Part shown: piece after piece, positions 29,830-38,649 of the stretch
How the letters are laid out: each line of letters opens with the position of its first letter
Numbering within the stretch: position 1 is the stretch's first letter
Assembly (NCBI GenBank): GCA_902623185.1
Contig: CACNSW010000001.1
Coordinates: forward strand, 1-64,000
Length of the DNA: 64,000 nt
Source: an uncultured SAR116 cluster alpha proteobacterium
GTDB taxonomy: Bacteria > Pseudomonadota > Alphaproteobacteria > Puniceispirillales > Puniceispirillaceae
Direction of reading: 5' to 3'
Translations under genes and position numbers: made by a program
The notes under the pieces: generated by a model
The model's input: the letters and a program-made list of their open reading frames with translations, nothing else
What the model was told of the DNA's origin: nothing
Database searches by the model: none

Positions 29830-31146
29830 ATGACCGAAAGACCAGATGAAAGAAGAGCTTTCGAGAAGCATACAGGTGCAGTAGCCGGCCGTTTTGGCGG
29901 TGTTGCCCGCGATTATTCAATAAAAGATGTAAAAACTCTCTCTGGATCATTGCCGATTGAACACTCGCTTGCTCGACATGGTGCAAATAAACTGTGGGAC
30001 CTCCTACACACGGAAGATTATGTGCACTCACTTGGCGCAATGTCGGGAAATCAAGCCATGCAGATGGTAAGGGCGGGTCTGAAAGCGATCTATTTATCAG
30101 GTTGGCAGGTAGCTGCCGACGCCAACACTGCGGGCGCAATGTATCCCGACCAGTCACTCTACCCAGCCAATTCTGGACCTGAGCTGGCTCGCAAGATCAA
30201 TCGCACGTTGCAACGTGCGGATCAGATTCAAACGCTTGAAGGGAGCGACGACATTGATTGGTTTGCCCCAATCGTAGCGGACGCAGAAGCTGGCTTTGGC
30301 GGCTCACTAAATGCGTTTGAGTTGACACGCAGCTATATAGAGGCCGGAGTTGCGGGTGTTCATTTTGAAGACCAGTTGGCGTCAGAAAAAAAATGCGGCC
30401 ACATGGGTGGCAAAGTTCTAATACCTGTGAAACAACATGTCGCCAACCTTAATGCAGCACGGCTTGCCGCGGATACAGCCGGAGTGCCGACAGTCGTAGT
30501 TGCGCGAACAGACGCCGAGAGTGCAAAATTAATCACATCCGACATTGACGAACGTGATCAACCCTTTTTGACAGGAGAACGGACAGAAGAGGGGTTCTTC
30601 TGTCTCGACCCAAGAGACGCCTTCGAGCGTTGCATTGTTCGCGGTAATGCGTTTGCCGAATATGCCGATCTGCTGTGGATGGAGACGTCAACTCCTAATC
30701 TGTCCCAAGCCAAACGCTTCGCCGAGGCGATCCATCGTGAACACCCAAACCAGATGTTGGCTTATAACTGCTCGCCAAGTTTCAACTGGTCGGCAAACTT
30801 GTCGAAAGCAGATATTGCCAAATTCCAGCGAGAGATCGGTGCGATGGGCTACAAGTATCAATTCATTACACTCGCTGGCTTCCATTCAATGAATTACTCA
30901 ATGTTTGAGTTGGCCTCCAACTATCGTAACCGTGGCATGGCCGCCTATTGTGAATTACAAGACGCCGAGTTTGACGCCGAAGAGCGGGGTTACACAGCAA
31001 CCCGTCATCAGCGGGAGGTCGGTGCCGGTTGGTTCGATGCTATCTCATTAGCCGTAAAAGGCGGACAGTCTGCCACCACCGCCATGGCTGACTCCACGGA
31101 AGAGGCGCAGTTCCAGGGCGAAGTGAAATCTATGGCCGCAGAATAG
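29830..31146 (+). CDS. aceA: Isocitrate lyase AceA
   Basis: Isocitrate lyase splits isocitrate into glyoxylate and succinate, the first step of the glyoxylate shunt used for growth on acetate, fatty acids and other C2 units. The 438 residues include the catalytic loop [11 protein letters not shown] (about 186-196), the metal site [10 protein letters not shown] (about 153), and YNCSPSFNW and [10 protein letters not shown] toward the C terminus. I place the start at the ATG at 29830; the open frame begins at a GTG at 29773 that adds 19 atypical residues. Malate synthase is not in the window. A small tandem duplication covers the stop codon. Confidence 0.95.
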   Translation: MTERPDERRAFEKHTGAVAGRFGGVARDYSIKDVKTLSGSLPIEHSLARHGANKLWDLLHTEDYVHSLGAMSGNQAMQMVRAGLKAIYLSGWQVAADANTAGAMYPDQSLYPANSGPELARKINRTLQRADQIQTLEGSDDIDWFAPIVADAEAGFGGSLNAFELTRSYIEAGVAGVHFEDQLASEKKCGHMGGKVLIPVKQHVANLNAARLAADTAGVPTVVVARTDAESAKLITSDIDERDQPFLTGERTEEGFFCLDPRDAFERCIVRGNAFAEYADLLWMETSTPNLSQAKRFAEAIHREHPNQMLAYNCSPSFNWSANLSKADIAKFQREIGAMGYKYQFITLAGFHSMNYSMFELASNYRNRGMAAYCELQDAEFDAEERGYTATRHQREVGAGWFDAISLAVKGGQSATTAMADSTEEAQFQGEVKSMAAE

Positions 31147-31173
31147 GAACCATGAGCAGAATAGGAACAATGA
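31138..31173 (+). repeat. 18-bp tandem duplication at the aceA stop
   Basis: GCAGAATAGGAAC(C/A)ATGA occurs twice in direct succession (31138-31155 and 31156-31173) with one mismatch. The first copy contains the aceA stop codon TAG; the second falls in the 3' untranslated region. It looks like a recent slippage or duplication event. Confidence 0.85.
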
Positions 31174-31290
31174 AAGGAGTTCTGTAAAAACACAATGGTA
31201 ATGCCGGAAGGCCTGAGGCTTCAATCGGCGCTATAACTAAACAGGCCTCGAGAAATGGACGTGCTTTTTGCTTTTCCTATTACAGTTGTT

Positions 31291-32589
31291 TTATGGCGCT
31301 GCAATGACAACCGCAAGATCACCCAAATTTGTTCCTGTTGGCGGCACTGTCAAAAGCTGGCCGTGCGCCGCCAGATAATGATAACTATCATGGTTTGCCA
31401 ATGCCTTTCTAGCAGCCGCCTGATCAAAGCTTAAAGTCGAGTCAATGAATCCGCCAGTTGCATCAGTAGGACCATCGCGCCCATCAGTTCCGCCAGCCAG
31501 AATCAGCCACCTCGTCGGCGCCTGTTTCATGGCAGCCATTTCGTCTGCAAATGCGAGCGCCAGCTCTTGTGACCGGCCACCCTTGCCGCCAAGGGCATTG
31601 CCGAGTGAGACTGTTGTCTCACCGCCAGTGACACCATAAACCATCTGCTTTTCATAGCGCATCTTTGCTGCAATAAGGCGGGCCAGATTGCGACCACAAA
31701 CAGCCGCTTCTCCAGCAAGGGGGATAAGTGTTGTACCTTCTCCACCAAATGCCGCCACAAGGCTTTTGGTGGTTGCATCCTGACAGAGGGTATTACTGGC
31801 GAGGATATGGCTGGTCACAGTACCAATCTTGTCGTCATTTGGTCGGACTGGCTGGTCTGCCTCCCCGCTAAGTAATGCCTCCATATGTCGCGCCACAAAA
31901 TCAAGCTGTTGAAGGCCCGAATTAGCGATCAGCGAAAATGCCGCCTCTAGCGGCACTGGATCACAAACTGCGGGTCCGCTTGCGATCGACTCCAGCCGGT
32001 CCTCCGGAACATCTGAGAGTAAAAGTTGTGTAATTTTTGCGGGATAAGCCAAACGAGCAAGACGTCCACCCTTAAGAGTGGAAAATAGCCGTCTAATCGC
32101 GTTCATTTGGTGGATATCCAGCCCACTACCTAGCAGCGCTTCATTGAGCTGTTGTTTTTCCAATAATGAAATGCCAGGCGCCGGCGCCGGTACCAGAGCT
32201 GAACCACCACCGCTGATTAACAACAGAAGATGGTCCTCGCCACCAAGATTCTGTGCCATTTCAGTCACAGCACCAGCCGCTACCAAACCCCGATCATCAG
32301 GAACCGGGTGCGCGCTAGCATAGCAATCCATACCTTCAACCACCGAAAAATTCTCATCATTTGTGACGATTATACCCGGAATATTTGGGTCGATTGTCCC
32401 AGCACTGCGTGCAGCAATGGCCATCGCGGTCGCCGCCTTGCCAATAGCGATTATCGCTGTCACCGGGGTGGCCAGTGTGGCCACTGCGCTGCGGGTTAGG
32501 CTAGCTGGGTGGCCGGCAGCAAGAGCGGCGGCAAAAGCACTACGCGCTGTTTGTTGCCAGCCCTCCAAATTGTTGGATAGAGCAGACAT
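31291..32589 (-). CDS. Glycerate 2-kinase (GckA/TtuD type, DUF4147-MOFRL)
   Basis: A 432-residue glycerate kinase of the DUF4147/MOFRL class, which phosphorylates D-glycerate to 2-phosphoglycerate. Characteristic segments are LLLISGGGSALVPAPAPGISLLEK (about 125-148, in two parts), the catalytic lysine region MNAIRRLFSTLKGGRLARL (about 161), LLSDVPEDRLESIASGP (about 190), and the C-terminal GGTDGRDGPTDATGGFID. Its ATG overlaps the reductase stop by one base (TGATG), so both are made together. An alternative GTG lies one codon upstream. Confidence 0.9.
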   Translation of the reverse strand: MSALSNNLEGWQQTARSAFAAALAAGHPASLTRSAVATLATPVTAIIAIGKAATAMAIAARSAGTIDPNIPGIIVTNDENFSVVEGMDCYASAHPVPDDRGLVAAGAVTEMAQNLGGEDHLLLLISGGGSALVPAPAPGISLLEKQQLNEALLGSGLDIHQMNAIRRLFSTLKGGRLARLAYPAKITQLLLSDVPEDRLESIASGPAVCDPVPLEAAFSLIANSGLQQLDFVARHMEALLSGEADQPVRPNDDKIGTVTSHILASNTLCQDATTKSLVAAFGGEGTTLIPLAGEAAVCGRNLARLIAAKMRYEKQMVYGVTGGETTVSLGNALGGKGGRSQELALAFADEMAAMKQAPTRWLILAGGTDGRDGPTDATGGFIDSTLSFDQAAARKALANHDSYHYLAAHGQLLTVPPTGTNLGDLAVVIAAP

Positions 32590-33563
32590 CACGCCATCGG
32601 GTCTACAAGATCACGTCCGACAGCAAAAGCGCGCGCATTTTCTACCACCTTGAGACCCATCGCCGCACGGGTCTCGATTGTTGCCGATCCCAGATGTGGC
32701 AACAAGACGGTGTTAGGAGCAGCAAGGATAGCGGGGTTAATCTCGGGTTCCCCCTGATATACGTCTAGTCCAGCACCCCCTATGGCCCCTGAATTCAATG
32801 CGACAACAAGTGCTGCTTCGTCAACAACGTCGCCTCGCGCAGTGTTGACGACATAAGCACCCTCATGCATAGCCGCAAGCGCCTCGGCATCCAAAATCTG
32901 ATATGTATCTGGGCTAGCAGCACAATGAAGGCTAATAAAATCACTAGCTGCACAAACCTCATTAACGCTGGCCATCTGCACCGCTTTTATGTCATCAACG
33001 CCCGTGACCGATGAGCGGTTGTAAAAGACGACCTCCAAGCCAAAGCCAAAATGTGCCCGACGGGCAACCGCCTTGCCAATCCGGCCCATCCCAATAATCC
33101 CAAGCCGTTTGCCTGTCATTGCCTTACCGACGAGATGCGTTGGCCGCCAGCCACTCCATTCACCAGCTCTCAACTCACGCTCACCCTCACCAGCACGTCG
33201 GCATAGCATCAGCATCAGCGTTAGAGTTAAATCCGCCGTTGCATCAGTGAGTACACCGGGGGTGTTGCTGACTGGGATTGAATGAGCCTTAGCAGCGGCC
33301 AGATCAATGTGGTTGACCCCAACACCATAATTGGCAATCAACCTACAACGTCCTGCGGCACCAGCAGCGATAATATCGGCATCGATCACATCAGACACCG
33401 TTGGAGCAGCAATGTCATGGTTAGCAAACCCATCCATCAATGCCGCCTTATCAAGCGGTGAGTCATTAGTATTAAAAGTCACGTCGAAATGTTTACGCAA
33501 TTCGTCTTCGGCAATTTCTGGCCAGCGGCGCGTCACAAAAATCTTCAGTCTCTTTTCACTCAT
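32589..33563 (-). CDS. D-2-hydroxyacid dehydrogenase (glyoxylate/hydroxypyruvate reductase)
   Basis: A 324-residue NAD(P)-dependent 2-hydroxyacid dehydrogenase that reduces glyoxylate to glycolate or hydroxypyruvate to glycerate. The Rossmann motif is GIIGMGRIGKAVARR (about 153). Catalytic residues are Arg in VNTARGDVVDEAAL (about 238), Glu in GLDVYQGEPEINP (about 267) and His in LLPHLGSATIETR (about 286). Coupling to glycerate kinase supports a hydroxypyruvate-to-glycerate-to-2-phosphoglycerate route. Which substrate dominates cannot be read from the sequence. Confidence 0.9.
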   Translation of the reverse strand: MSEKRLKIFVTRRWPEIAEDELRKHFDVTFNTNDSPLDKAALMDGFANHDIAAPTVSDVIDADIIAAGAAGRCRLIANYGVGVNHIDLAAAKAHSIPVSNTPGVLTDATADLTLTLMLMLCRRAGEGERELRAGEWSGWRPTHLVGKAMTGKRLGIIGMGRIGKAVARRAHFGFGLEVVFYNRSSVTGVDDIKAVQMASVNEVCAASDFISLHCAASPDTYQILDAEALAAMHEGAYVVNTARGDVVDEAALVVALNSGAIGGAGLDVYQGEPEINPAILAAPNTVLLPHLGSATIETRAAMGLKVVENARAFAVGRDLVDPMA

Positions 33564-33624
33564 AAAATAATCATCCCAAAAATGTTACATCAGGTCTGGT
33601 GTTGAAAAACTCCAGACAGCCGAA

Positions 33625-33653
33625 GGGAGCCACCGCCGGAAACGGTGCCTCCC
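33625..33653 (-). terminator. Hairpin between BMP gene and reductase gene
   Basis: Arms GGGAGCCACCG and CGGTGCCTCCC (one mismatch) flank a 7-base loop. On the plus strand it is followed by TTTTGTTT; on the minus strand, where both neighbouring genes lie, the T-run is weak. It sits in the 111-base gap after the BMP gene stop and probably ends the ABC operon message. Confidence 0.6.
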
Positions 33654-33674
33654 TTTTGTTTCCTTGGCAAGATG

Positions 33675-34769
33675 TTAGCCAGGAATTTTTCCGTTTACGC
33701 CCTCGACATAGTAATTCATGTCATTCCAGAGGTTACCATCATGATAGGCCTCACCGGCCTTGAGGATAACATTGCCCTGATTGTCGCTGTAGGGGCCGGT
33801 GAAGATATTGTAGCCACCCTTAATCTTGGCCTCTGCCGCTTCTGCAGCTGCTTTGACATCGGCAGGCATGTTTTCAAAATCTGTTAGAACTAGGTAATCA
33901 TCAGCCATGCCAAGCCAGGTGTTGCCAGCCCAGTGGTCCGGACCCTCACCTGTTGACCATGAACCATCCATCATCTGCTCAATCTTTGAGATGTAATAGG
34001 GCCCCCAGTTGTTGACCGAACTGAACAGCTGTGCCTTAGGCGCGAATGCCTTCATGTCGCTTGACTGACCAAAACCGTGCACGCCCGCCTTCTCAGCTGT
34101 TTGCAACATGGCAGGGCTGTCGGTGTGCTGGGCCAGAATGTCCGCCCCCTCGGCAATATGCACCTTGGCAGCATCGGCTTCTTTGACAGGATCATACCAG
34201 CTGTTAACCCAGATTATCGATATTTCGGCGTCAGGATTGACCGAACGCATGCCAAGTGCAAAGGCGTTAATGCCCTGAATAACTTCAGGAATCGGGAAAG
34301 ACGCAATATAACCAATCTTGTTGCTATTCGTCATCATCCCAGCAACAACACCCTGAACATACCGGCCCTCATAGAACCGGATGTTACCAGTTGCCATGTT
34401 ACTAGACCGCTTGTAGCCGGTGATGTGCTCAAATTTTACATCAGGAAACTCTTTCGACACCTTTAGCGTTGGGTCCATGTAACCGAATGAGGTTGTGAAA
34501 ATGATCTTGTTACCCTGGCGCGCCAGTTCACGGATCACGCGCGCGGCGTCTGGGCCTTCAGGAACGTTTTCAACATAAGAGGTCTCGACCTTGTCACCGA
34601 AATGCTCGTTGACTTCCAGACGGGCCACCTCATGGGCATAGGTCCAGCCATGGTCGCCAGGATTCGTCAGATATACAAAACCAACCTTGACTGGGTCGGC
34701 GACAGTAGCGCTGATGCCGCCAACTACGGCAAAAGCACCTGCCACCAATGTGGTAAGAAACTTCTTCAT
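33675..34769 (-). CDS. BMP family (PnrA-like) substrate-binding protein
   Basis: A 364-residue periplasmic binding protein of the basic membrane protein/PnrA family, of which characterised members bind purine or other nucleosides. A signal peptide covers about residues 1-24 (cleavage after ATVA). The body starts DPVKVGFVYLTNPGDHGWTYAHE and contains IIFTTSFGYMDPTLKVSKEFPDVKFEHITGYK, read in two parts near 90-122. It has a strong ribosome site (AGGAGAGG). It follows the two permease genes, with a 38-base gap. The ligand is not proven; some homologous systems in marine bacteria serve other small molecules. Confidence 0.88.
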   Translation of the reverse strand: MKKFLTTLVAGAFAVVGGISATVADPVKVGFVYLTNPGDHGWTYAHEVARLEVNEHFGDKVETSYVENVPEGPDAARVIRELARQGNKIIFTTSFGYMDPTLKVSKEFPDVKFEHITGYKRSSNMATGNIRFYEGRYVQGVVAGMMTNSNKIGYIASFPIPEVIQGINAFALGMRSVNPDAEISIIWVNSWYDPVKEADAAKVHIAEGADILAQHTDSPAMLQTAEKAGVHGFGQSSDMKAFAPKAQLFSSVNNWGPYYISKIEQMMDGSWSTGEGPDHWAGNTWLGMADDYLVLTDFENMPADVKAAAEAAEAKIKGGYNIFTGPYSDNQGNVILKAGEAYHDGNLWNDMNYYVEGVNGKIPG

Positions 34770-34807
34770 GTGATTATCCTCTCCTTTATCTAGTTACAAA
34801 AATACTT

Positions 34808-35722
34808 TCATTTTCCGGCATGAAAAATCCGTCCCAAGCATGCTGGCGAATTGGCCAATGCAAATTCCCTGTTCCGCGAAATCAACACCAGAACGATGAT
34901 GGTCGCGAGATAAGGCAGCATCGACAGGAACTGCGATGGAATTGTCCATCCCCGCGCCTGTCCGGCAAGCTGCATGATAGTAATGCCGCCAAAGACAAGG
35001 GCACCACCCAAAACCCTCCAGGGCCGCCACGACGCAAAGACAACAAGTGCCAGCGCAATCCAGCCACGGCCAGCGGTCATTCCTTCCGCCCAATGCGGAG
35101 TCAAAACCAACGGCAGATACGCTCCGCCTAGCCCCGCCATCATGCCACCAAATATAACTGCCAGCAAGCGTACACTAAGCACTGAATAGCCTAGAGCGTG
35201 AGCACTTTCATGATTGTCACCAACAGCCCGAAGAATAAGACCAACACGGGTGGCACTCAATACCCATGCGCACAACGCAACCATAATCACGGCCAGATAA
35301 GCCAATATATCGTGCTGGAACAGTAGCGTTCCCAAAAAGGGAATATCGGCAAGGAGTGGAAGATGAACTTGTGCCAACCCATCAATGGCTTGACCCACCA
35401 AAGGCGCCCCCACGAGGCCGGACAGTCCCGTTCCAAAGATCGTCAGGGCAAGCCCCGTTGCGACCTGATTGGTCGCCAGACCCAAAGTAAAAAAAGCAAA
35501 AATGCCAGCCGTCAAAGCCCCGGCAAATGCTCCGGCAAACATCCCAAGAAGAGGGCTGCCAGTTCCCATGGCGACAGCAAATGCAGCTACGGCACCCATT
35601 AGCATCATCCCCTCAACACCAAGGTTCAAAACACCACTCCGCTCGGCGATCAATTCACCTGATGCCGCAAAGATAAGAGGTATCGAGGTCATAATTACGG
35701 TCAGGATCAATTGTTCTATCAA
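34808..35722 (-). CDS. ABC transporter permease (BMP/nucleoside type), second subunit
   Basis: A 304-residue inner-membrane permease of the branched BPD_transp_2 class, with about eight to nine membrane segments. Typical sequence is IPLIFAASGELIAERSGVLNLGVEGMMLMGAV in the first 50 residues (read in two parts), carrying the ERSGVLNLGVEGMM motif. It overlaps the upstream permease gene by 4 nt (ATGA). With its partner it should form the membrane channel of the importer served by the BMP protein. Confidence 0.92.
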   Translation of the reverse strand: MIEQLILTVIMTSIPLIFAASGELIAERSGVLNLGVEGMMLMGAVAAFAVAMGTGSPLLGMFAGAFAGALTAGIFAFFTLGLATNQVATGLALTIFGTGLSGLVGAPLVGQAIDGLAQVHLPLLADIPFLGTLLFQHDILAYLAVIMVALCAWVLSATRVGLILRAVGDNHESAHALGYSVLSVRLLAVIFGGMMAGLGGAYLPLVLTPHWAEGMTAGRGWIALALVVFASWRPWRVLGGALVFGGITIMQLAGQARGWTIPSQFLSMLPYLATIIVLVLISRNREFALANSPACLGRIFHAGK

Positions 35723-36828
35723 TTCTGCACCTCCACTGATTTGGCCGCCGACGATCTTGACGGTCTAATTTCAACGTGAAAGCGGTTAAAGGTCTCACCG
35801 GCTAAAAGCATGAACAACAAAATACCTTTGAACACACCCGTCACAACCTTAGGCATGCCGAGCGTAATCTGCGCCGAATCTCCACCAAGCTCCGCCAGTG
35901 CAACAACGAGGCCTGCGCCGATGACTGCCAAAGGGTTGAGACGCGCTAAAAAGGCGACAATAATCGCGGTAAAACCATAGCCAAAGGAAATCTCAGGCTG
36001 CAACTGGCCAATATTCGCCGAGACCTCGACCATCCCCGCGATACCTGCTGCCGCGCCAGAAATGCCGAGCACCATGAACGTCACAAAAGTGGGGCTAAAA
36101 CCGGCAAACCGGCCGGCGCGCGGTGCAGCGCCCATCACCTTAACCTGAAACCCGACTAGCATCCGATCAAGAACAAACCACGCACAAAGCGCCAGAAGCA
36201 AAGCGCCTACAACACCCCAATGCAACTGGCCAAGATAGCCAATACCTGGCAACTCTATTCGGGAGATCAACGCTGCATCTACATACATTTTTGTTAGTGG
36301 AAAGCCGAAGGACATCGGATCACGCCACGGGCCACGAACAATCCAGTCAATTAACAGCGCAGCGACGTAAGTCAGCATCAGGGAAACAAGAATTTCATTA
36401 GTGTTGAAGCGTGTCTTCAGAAGCGCTGGAATCATTGCCCATAACATCCCACCAAAAATGCCAGCAATAACCATCAGCGGGATCATTGCCCAAGCGGGCA
36501 GGCCAGGAAAAGTGAGCGCGACATAGCCGGAGAACACCGCACCCAAGATGAGTTGGCCTTCGGCACCGATGTTCCAAATATTAGCCCGGTAACAGAAAAT
36601 AAGCCCGCTGGCGATGATAATCAACGGGCATGCTTTGACGAACAGGTCGGCAATTTGATCCGAGCGTGACACCGGAGCAACAAAAAACTGATAGAGCGCT
36701 TCAAGCGGGTCATAACCAAGAGTGGCAAATATTATTGCGCCAACAAAAAGCGTGATGGCAATCGCCATGATCGGTGTCATGACCGTCAGCGCCAGCGGTA
36801 TATCTTTGCGGGGGATAAGAGAAATCAT
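35719..36828 (-). CDS. ABC transporter permease (BMP/nucleoside type), first subunit
   Basis: A 369-residue permease, longer than its partner, as is usual for the YufP-like subunit. The motif YRANIWNIGAEGQLILGAVF lies near residue 80 and the ATPase-contact segment ARLNPLAVIGAGLVVALAEL near 292. It overlaps both neighbours: ATPase gene (36825-36828) and second permease (35719-35722). The strict coupling suggests balanced subunit production. Confidence 0.92.
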   Translation of the reverse strand: MISLIPRKDIPLALTVMTPIMAIAITLFVGAIIFATLGYDPLEALYQFFVAPVSRSDQIADLFVKACPLIIIASGLIFCYRANIWNIGAEGQLILGAVFSGYVALTFPGLPAWAMIPLMVIAGIFGGMLWAMIPALLKTRFNTNEILVSLMLTYVAALLIDWIVRGPWRDPMSFGFPLTKMYVDAALISRIELPGIGYLGQLHWGVVGALLLALCAWFVLDRMLVGFQVKVMGAAPRAGRFAGFSPTFVTFMVLGISGAAAGIAGMVEVSANIGQLQPEISFGYGFTAIIVAFLARLNPLAVIGAGLVVALAELGGDSAQITLGMPKVVTGVFKGILLFMLLAGETFNRFHVEIRPSRSSAAKSVEVQN

Positions 36829-38417
36829 GCCTCTGCTCCTTTACTTGCGGCAATGCCACCCATCAACAGACCGACCTTTTCAGCTGTCAGGCCGGTTACA
36901 TCCATAGCCGCAGACAGATGCCCGTCATAAAGCACGGCAATCCGATGCGCGATCATGAAAACCTCTTCAAGATCCTGCGAGATCATCACCACAGCCGATC
37001 CCTTTGCTGCAAGCTTTAGCATGGCAGAACGAATGAACATTGCCGCCCCGACATCAACCCCCCAAGTGGGCTGAGAAATGATCAAAACCTTAGGAGATTT
37101 GGCAATTTCCCGACCAACGACAAATTTCTGTAGATTTCCGCCAGATAGCGCTGAGGCAAGCGGATTCTCATTTGGCAGCCTAACATCAAAGGCCGTCGTT
37201 ACATCGTCCGCCGCCTGGCGCATCGCATTATTATCAATGATGCCTTTTTTCACCGCACCAGCAAGTGAATGACTAGTCAGCAGATTGTTATCGGCAAGCG
37301 ACATTGCCGGCACTGCAGCGTGGCCATTGCGTTCTTCCGGAACAAAACTAATGCCAGCATTGCGGCGTGCCGTCGGCCCAGCATGGGTAATATCTAGACC
37401 TTCGATAACCATAATGCCATTGTTCGCATCGCGCCATTCACCAATTAGCGCTTCCATCAACTCATCCTGTCCATTGCCTGCGATACCAGCTATCGCAAGA
37501 ATTTCGCCTCGCCTCGCCTGCAGGGAAATGTTTCGGAGCGGCGTTGAAAATTGCGTTGAACGGGGACGGGACAGATTGCTTATCTCTAGTAAAATATCAT
37601 CATCGGCAGGCGCAGTCTTGCGGACGACATCGGCAACCGTCTCGCCAACCATCATTTCGGCCAACTGCCTTGCCGATCGTGTATCGGTATTAACTGTGCC
37701 AACATTAATACCGCGTCGCAGAACCGTTGCCCGCGACGTCAGGGCGCGAATTTCATCCAACTTGTGCGAGATGAACAGAATGGCCACACCCGAATTTGAA
37801 AAGCGCCTCAGCACGTCAAAAAGTTGGTCTGCCTCCTGTGGGGTGAGCACTGATGTTGGCTCATCCATAATCAACAGTGATGGATCCTGCAGCAGGCAGC
37901 GCATAATCTCAACACGCTGCTGCTGGCCAACAGAAAGGTTGTGTATCCGAGCATCCGGGTCGACGCCAATACCATATTCGGCAGACATTATTCTTACACG
38001 GTCAGACAAACTAGACAATGACTCGCCTGCGGGCAGCGCCAACTGGATATTCTCAGCAACGGTCAAGGCCTGAAAAAGTGAGAAATGCTGGAACACCATG
38101 CCAATGCCCATGTCACGCGCATGCTGAGGGCCGGTGATCTTGACTGGCTTGCCTCGCCATTCAAAAACACCTGCGTCTGGTTGCATCAAACCATAAACCA
38201 TCTTCACAAAAGTTGATTTTCCCGCACCGTTTTCGCCAAGCAGGGCGTGTATTTCCCCCTCATAAATGGAAAACGAGACATTGTCGTTGGCAATAAAATC
38301 ACCAAAGCGCTTGATAACCCCCGAGGCGTTCAGCAGCGGCATCTGATCCCCTGCTGGTGCGGCACCTGTCTTTTTAGCGGTATCTTTTGATGTCCTTAAG
38401 CGCGGTCTGGCTTTCAT
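36825..38417 (-). CDS. ABC transporter ATP-binding protein with two nucleotide-binding domains
   Basis: A 530-residue ATPase with two fused ABC domains, as in nucleoside and sugar (RbsA-like, YufO-like) importers. The first domain has Walker A GENGAGKST, signature LSVGQQQRVEIMR and Walker B LLIMDEPTSVLT. The second has a diverged Walker A (GIAGNGQDE) and signature LSGGNLQKFVVGRE, typical for the class. I place the start at the ATG at 38417 (MKARPRL), preceded by AGAGG; the open frame upstream to 38621 runs through the amt terminator, so it cannot be the natural start. Confidence 0.93.
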   Translation of the reverse strand: MKARPRLRTSKDTAKKTGAAPAGDQMPLLNASGVIKRFGDFIANDNVSFSIYEGEIHALLGENGAGKSTFVKMVYGLMQPDAGVFEWRGKPVKITGPQHARDMGIGMVFQHFSLFQALTVAENIQLALPAGESLSSLSDRVRIMSAEYGIGVDPDARIHNLSVGQQQRVEIMRCLLQDPSLLIMDEPTSVLTPQEADQLFDVLRRFSNSGVAILFISHKLDEIRALTSRATVLRRGINVGTVNTDTRSARQLAEMMVGETVADVVRKTAPADDDILLEISNLSRPRSTQFSTPLRNISLQARRGEILAIAGIAGNGQDELMEALIGEWRDANNGIMVIEGLDITHAGPTARRNAGISFVPEERNGHAAVPAMSLADNNLLTSHSLAGAVKKGIIDNNAMRQAADDVTTAFDVRLPNENPLASALSGGNLQKFVVGREIAKSPKVLIISQPTWGVDVGAAMFIRSAMLKLAAKGSAVVMISQDLEEVFMIAHRIAVLYDGHLSAAMDVTGLTAEKVGLLMGGIAASKGAEA

Positions 38418-38582
38418 AAACGCCTCTAATGGGTGGGTGGCGATTAGCGGCCACCGTCCGTAATCAACCGGCAAAGGATAAAGGCATAGTTGCGGCGAAG
38501 CAAAGGAAATGACGCGGCTTAAAAACAACATCGAAAGTGACTTGATGATAGCAAACGATTTTAGTCCAACTCCAATATCCAC

Positions 38583-38612
38583 AAAAAAAGCCGGCATCTC
38601 CTCGATGCCGGC
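38583..38612 (-). terminator. Intrinsic terminator of amt
   Basis: On the minus strand, GCCGGCAT (38612-38605) pairs perfectly with ATGCCGGC (38597-38590) around a 7-base loop, followed by seven Ts (38589-38583). It lies 38 bases after the amt stop and separates the glnK-amt operon from the ABC importer operon. Confidence 0.93.
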
Positions 38613-38649
38613 CCGTGTCACACACTTTTAAAATCAAGTCCAACGCTTG

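Noticed and set aside
31205..31260. AGGCCTG/CAGGCCT inverted repeat after aceA
   Set aside because: Loop of about 25 bases and no T-run; too weak to call a terminator.
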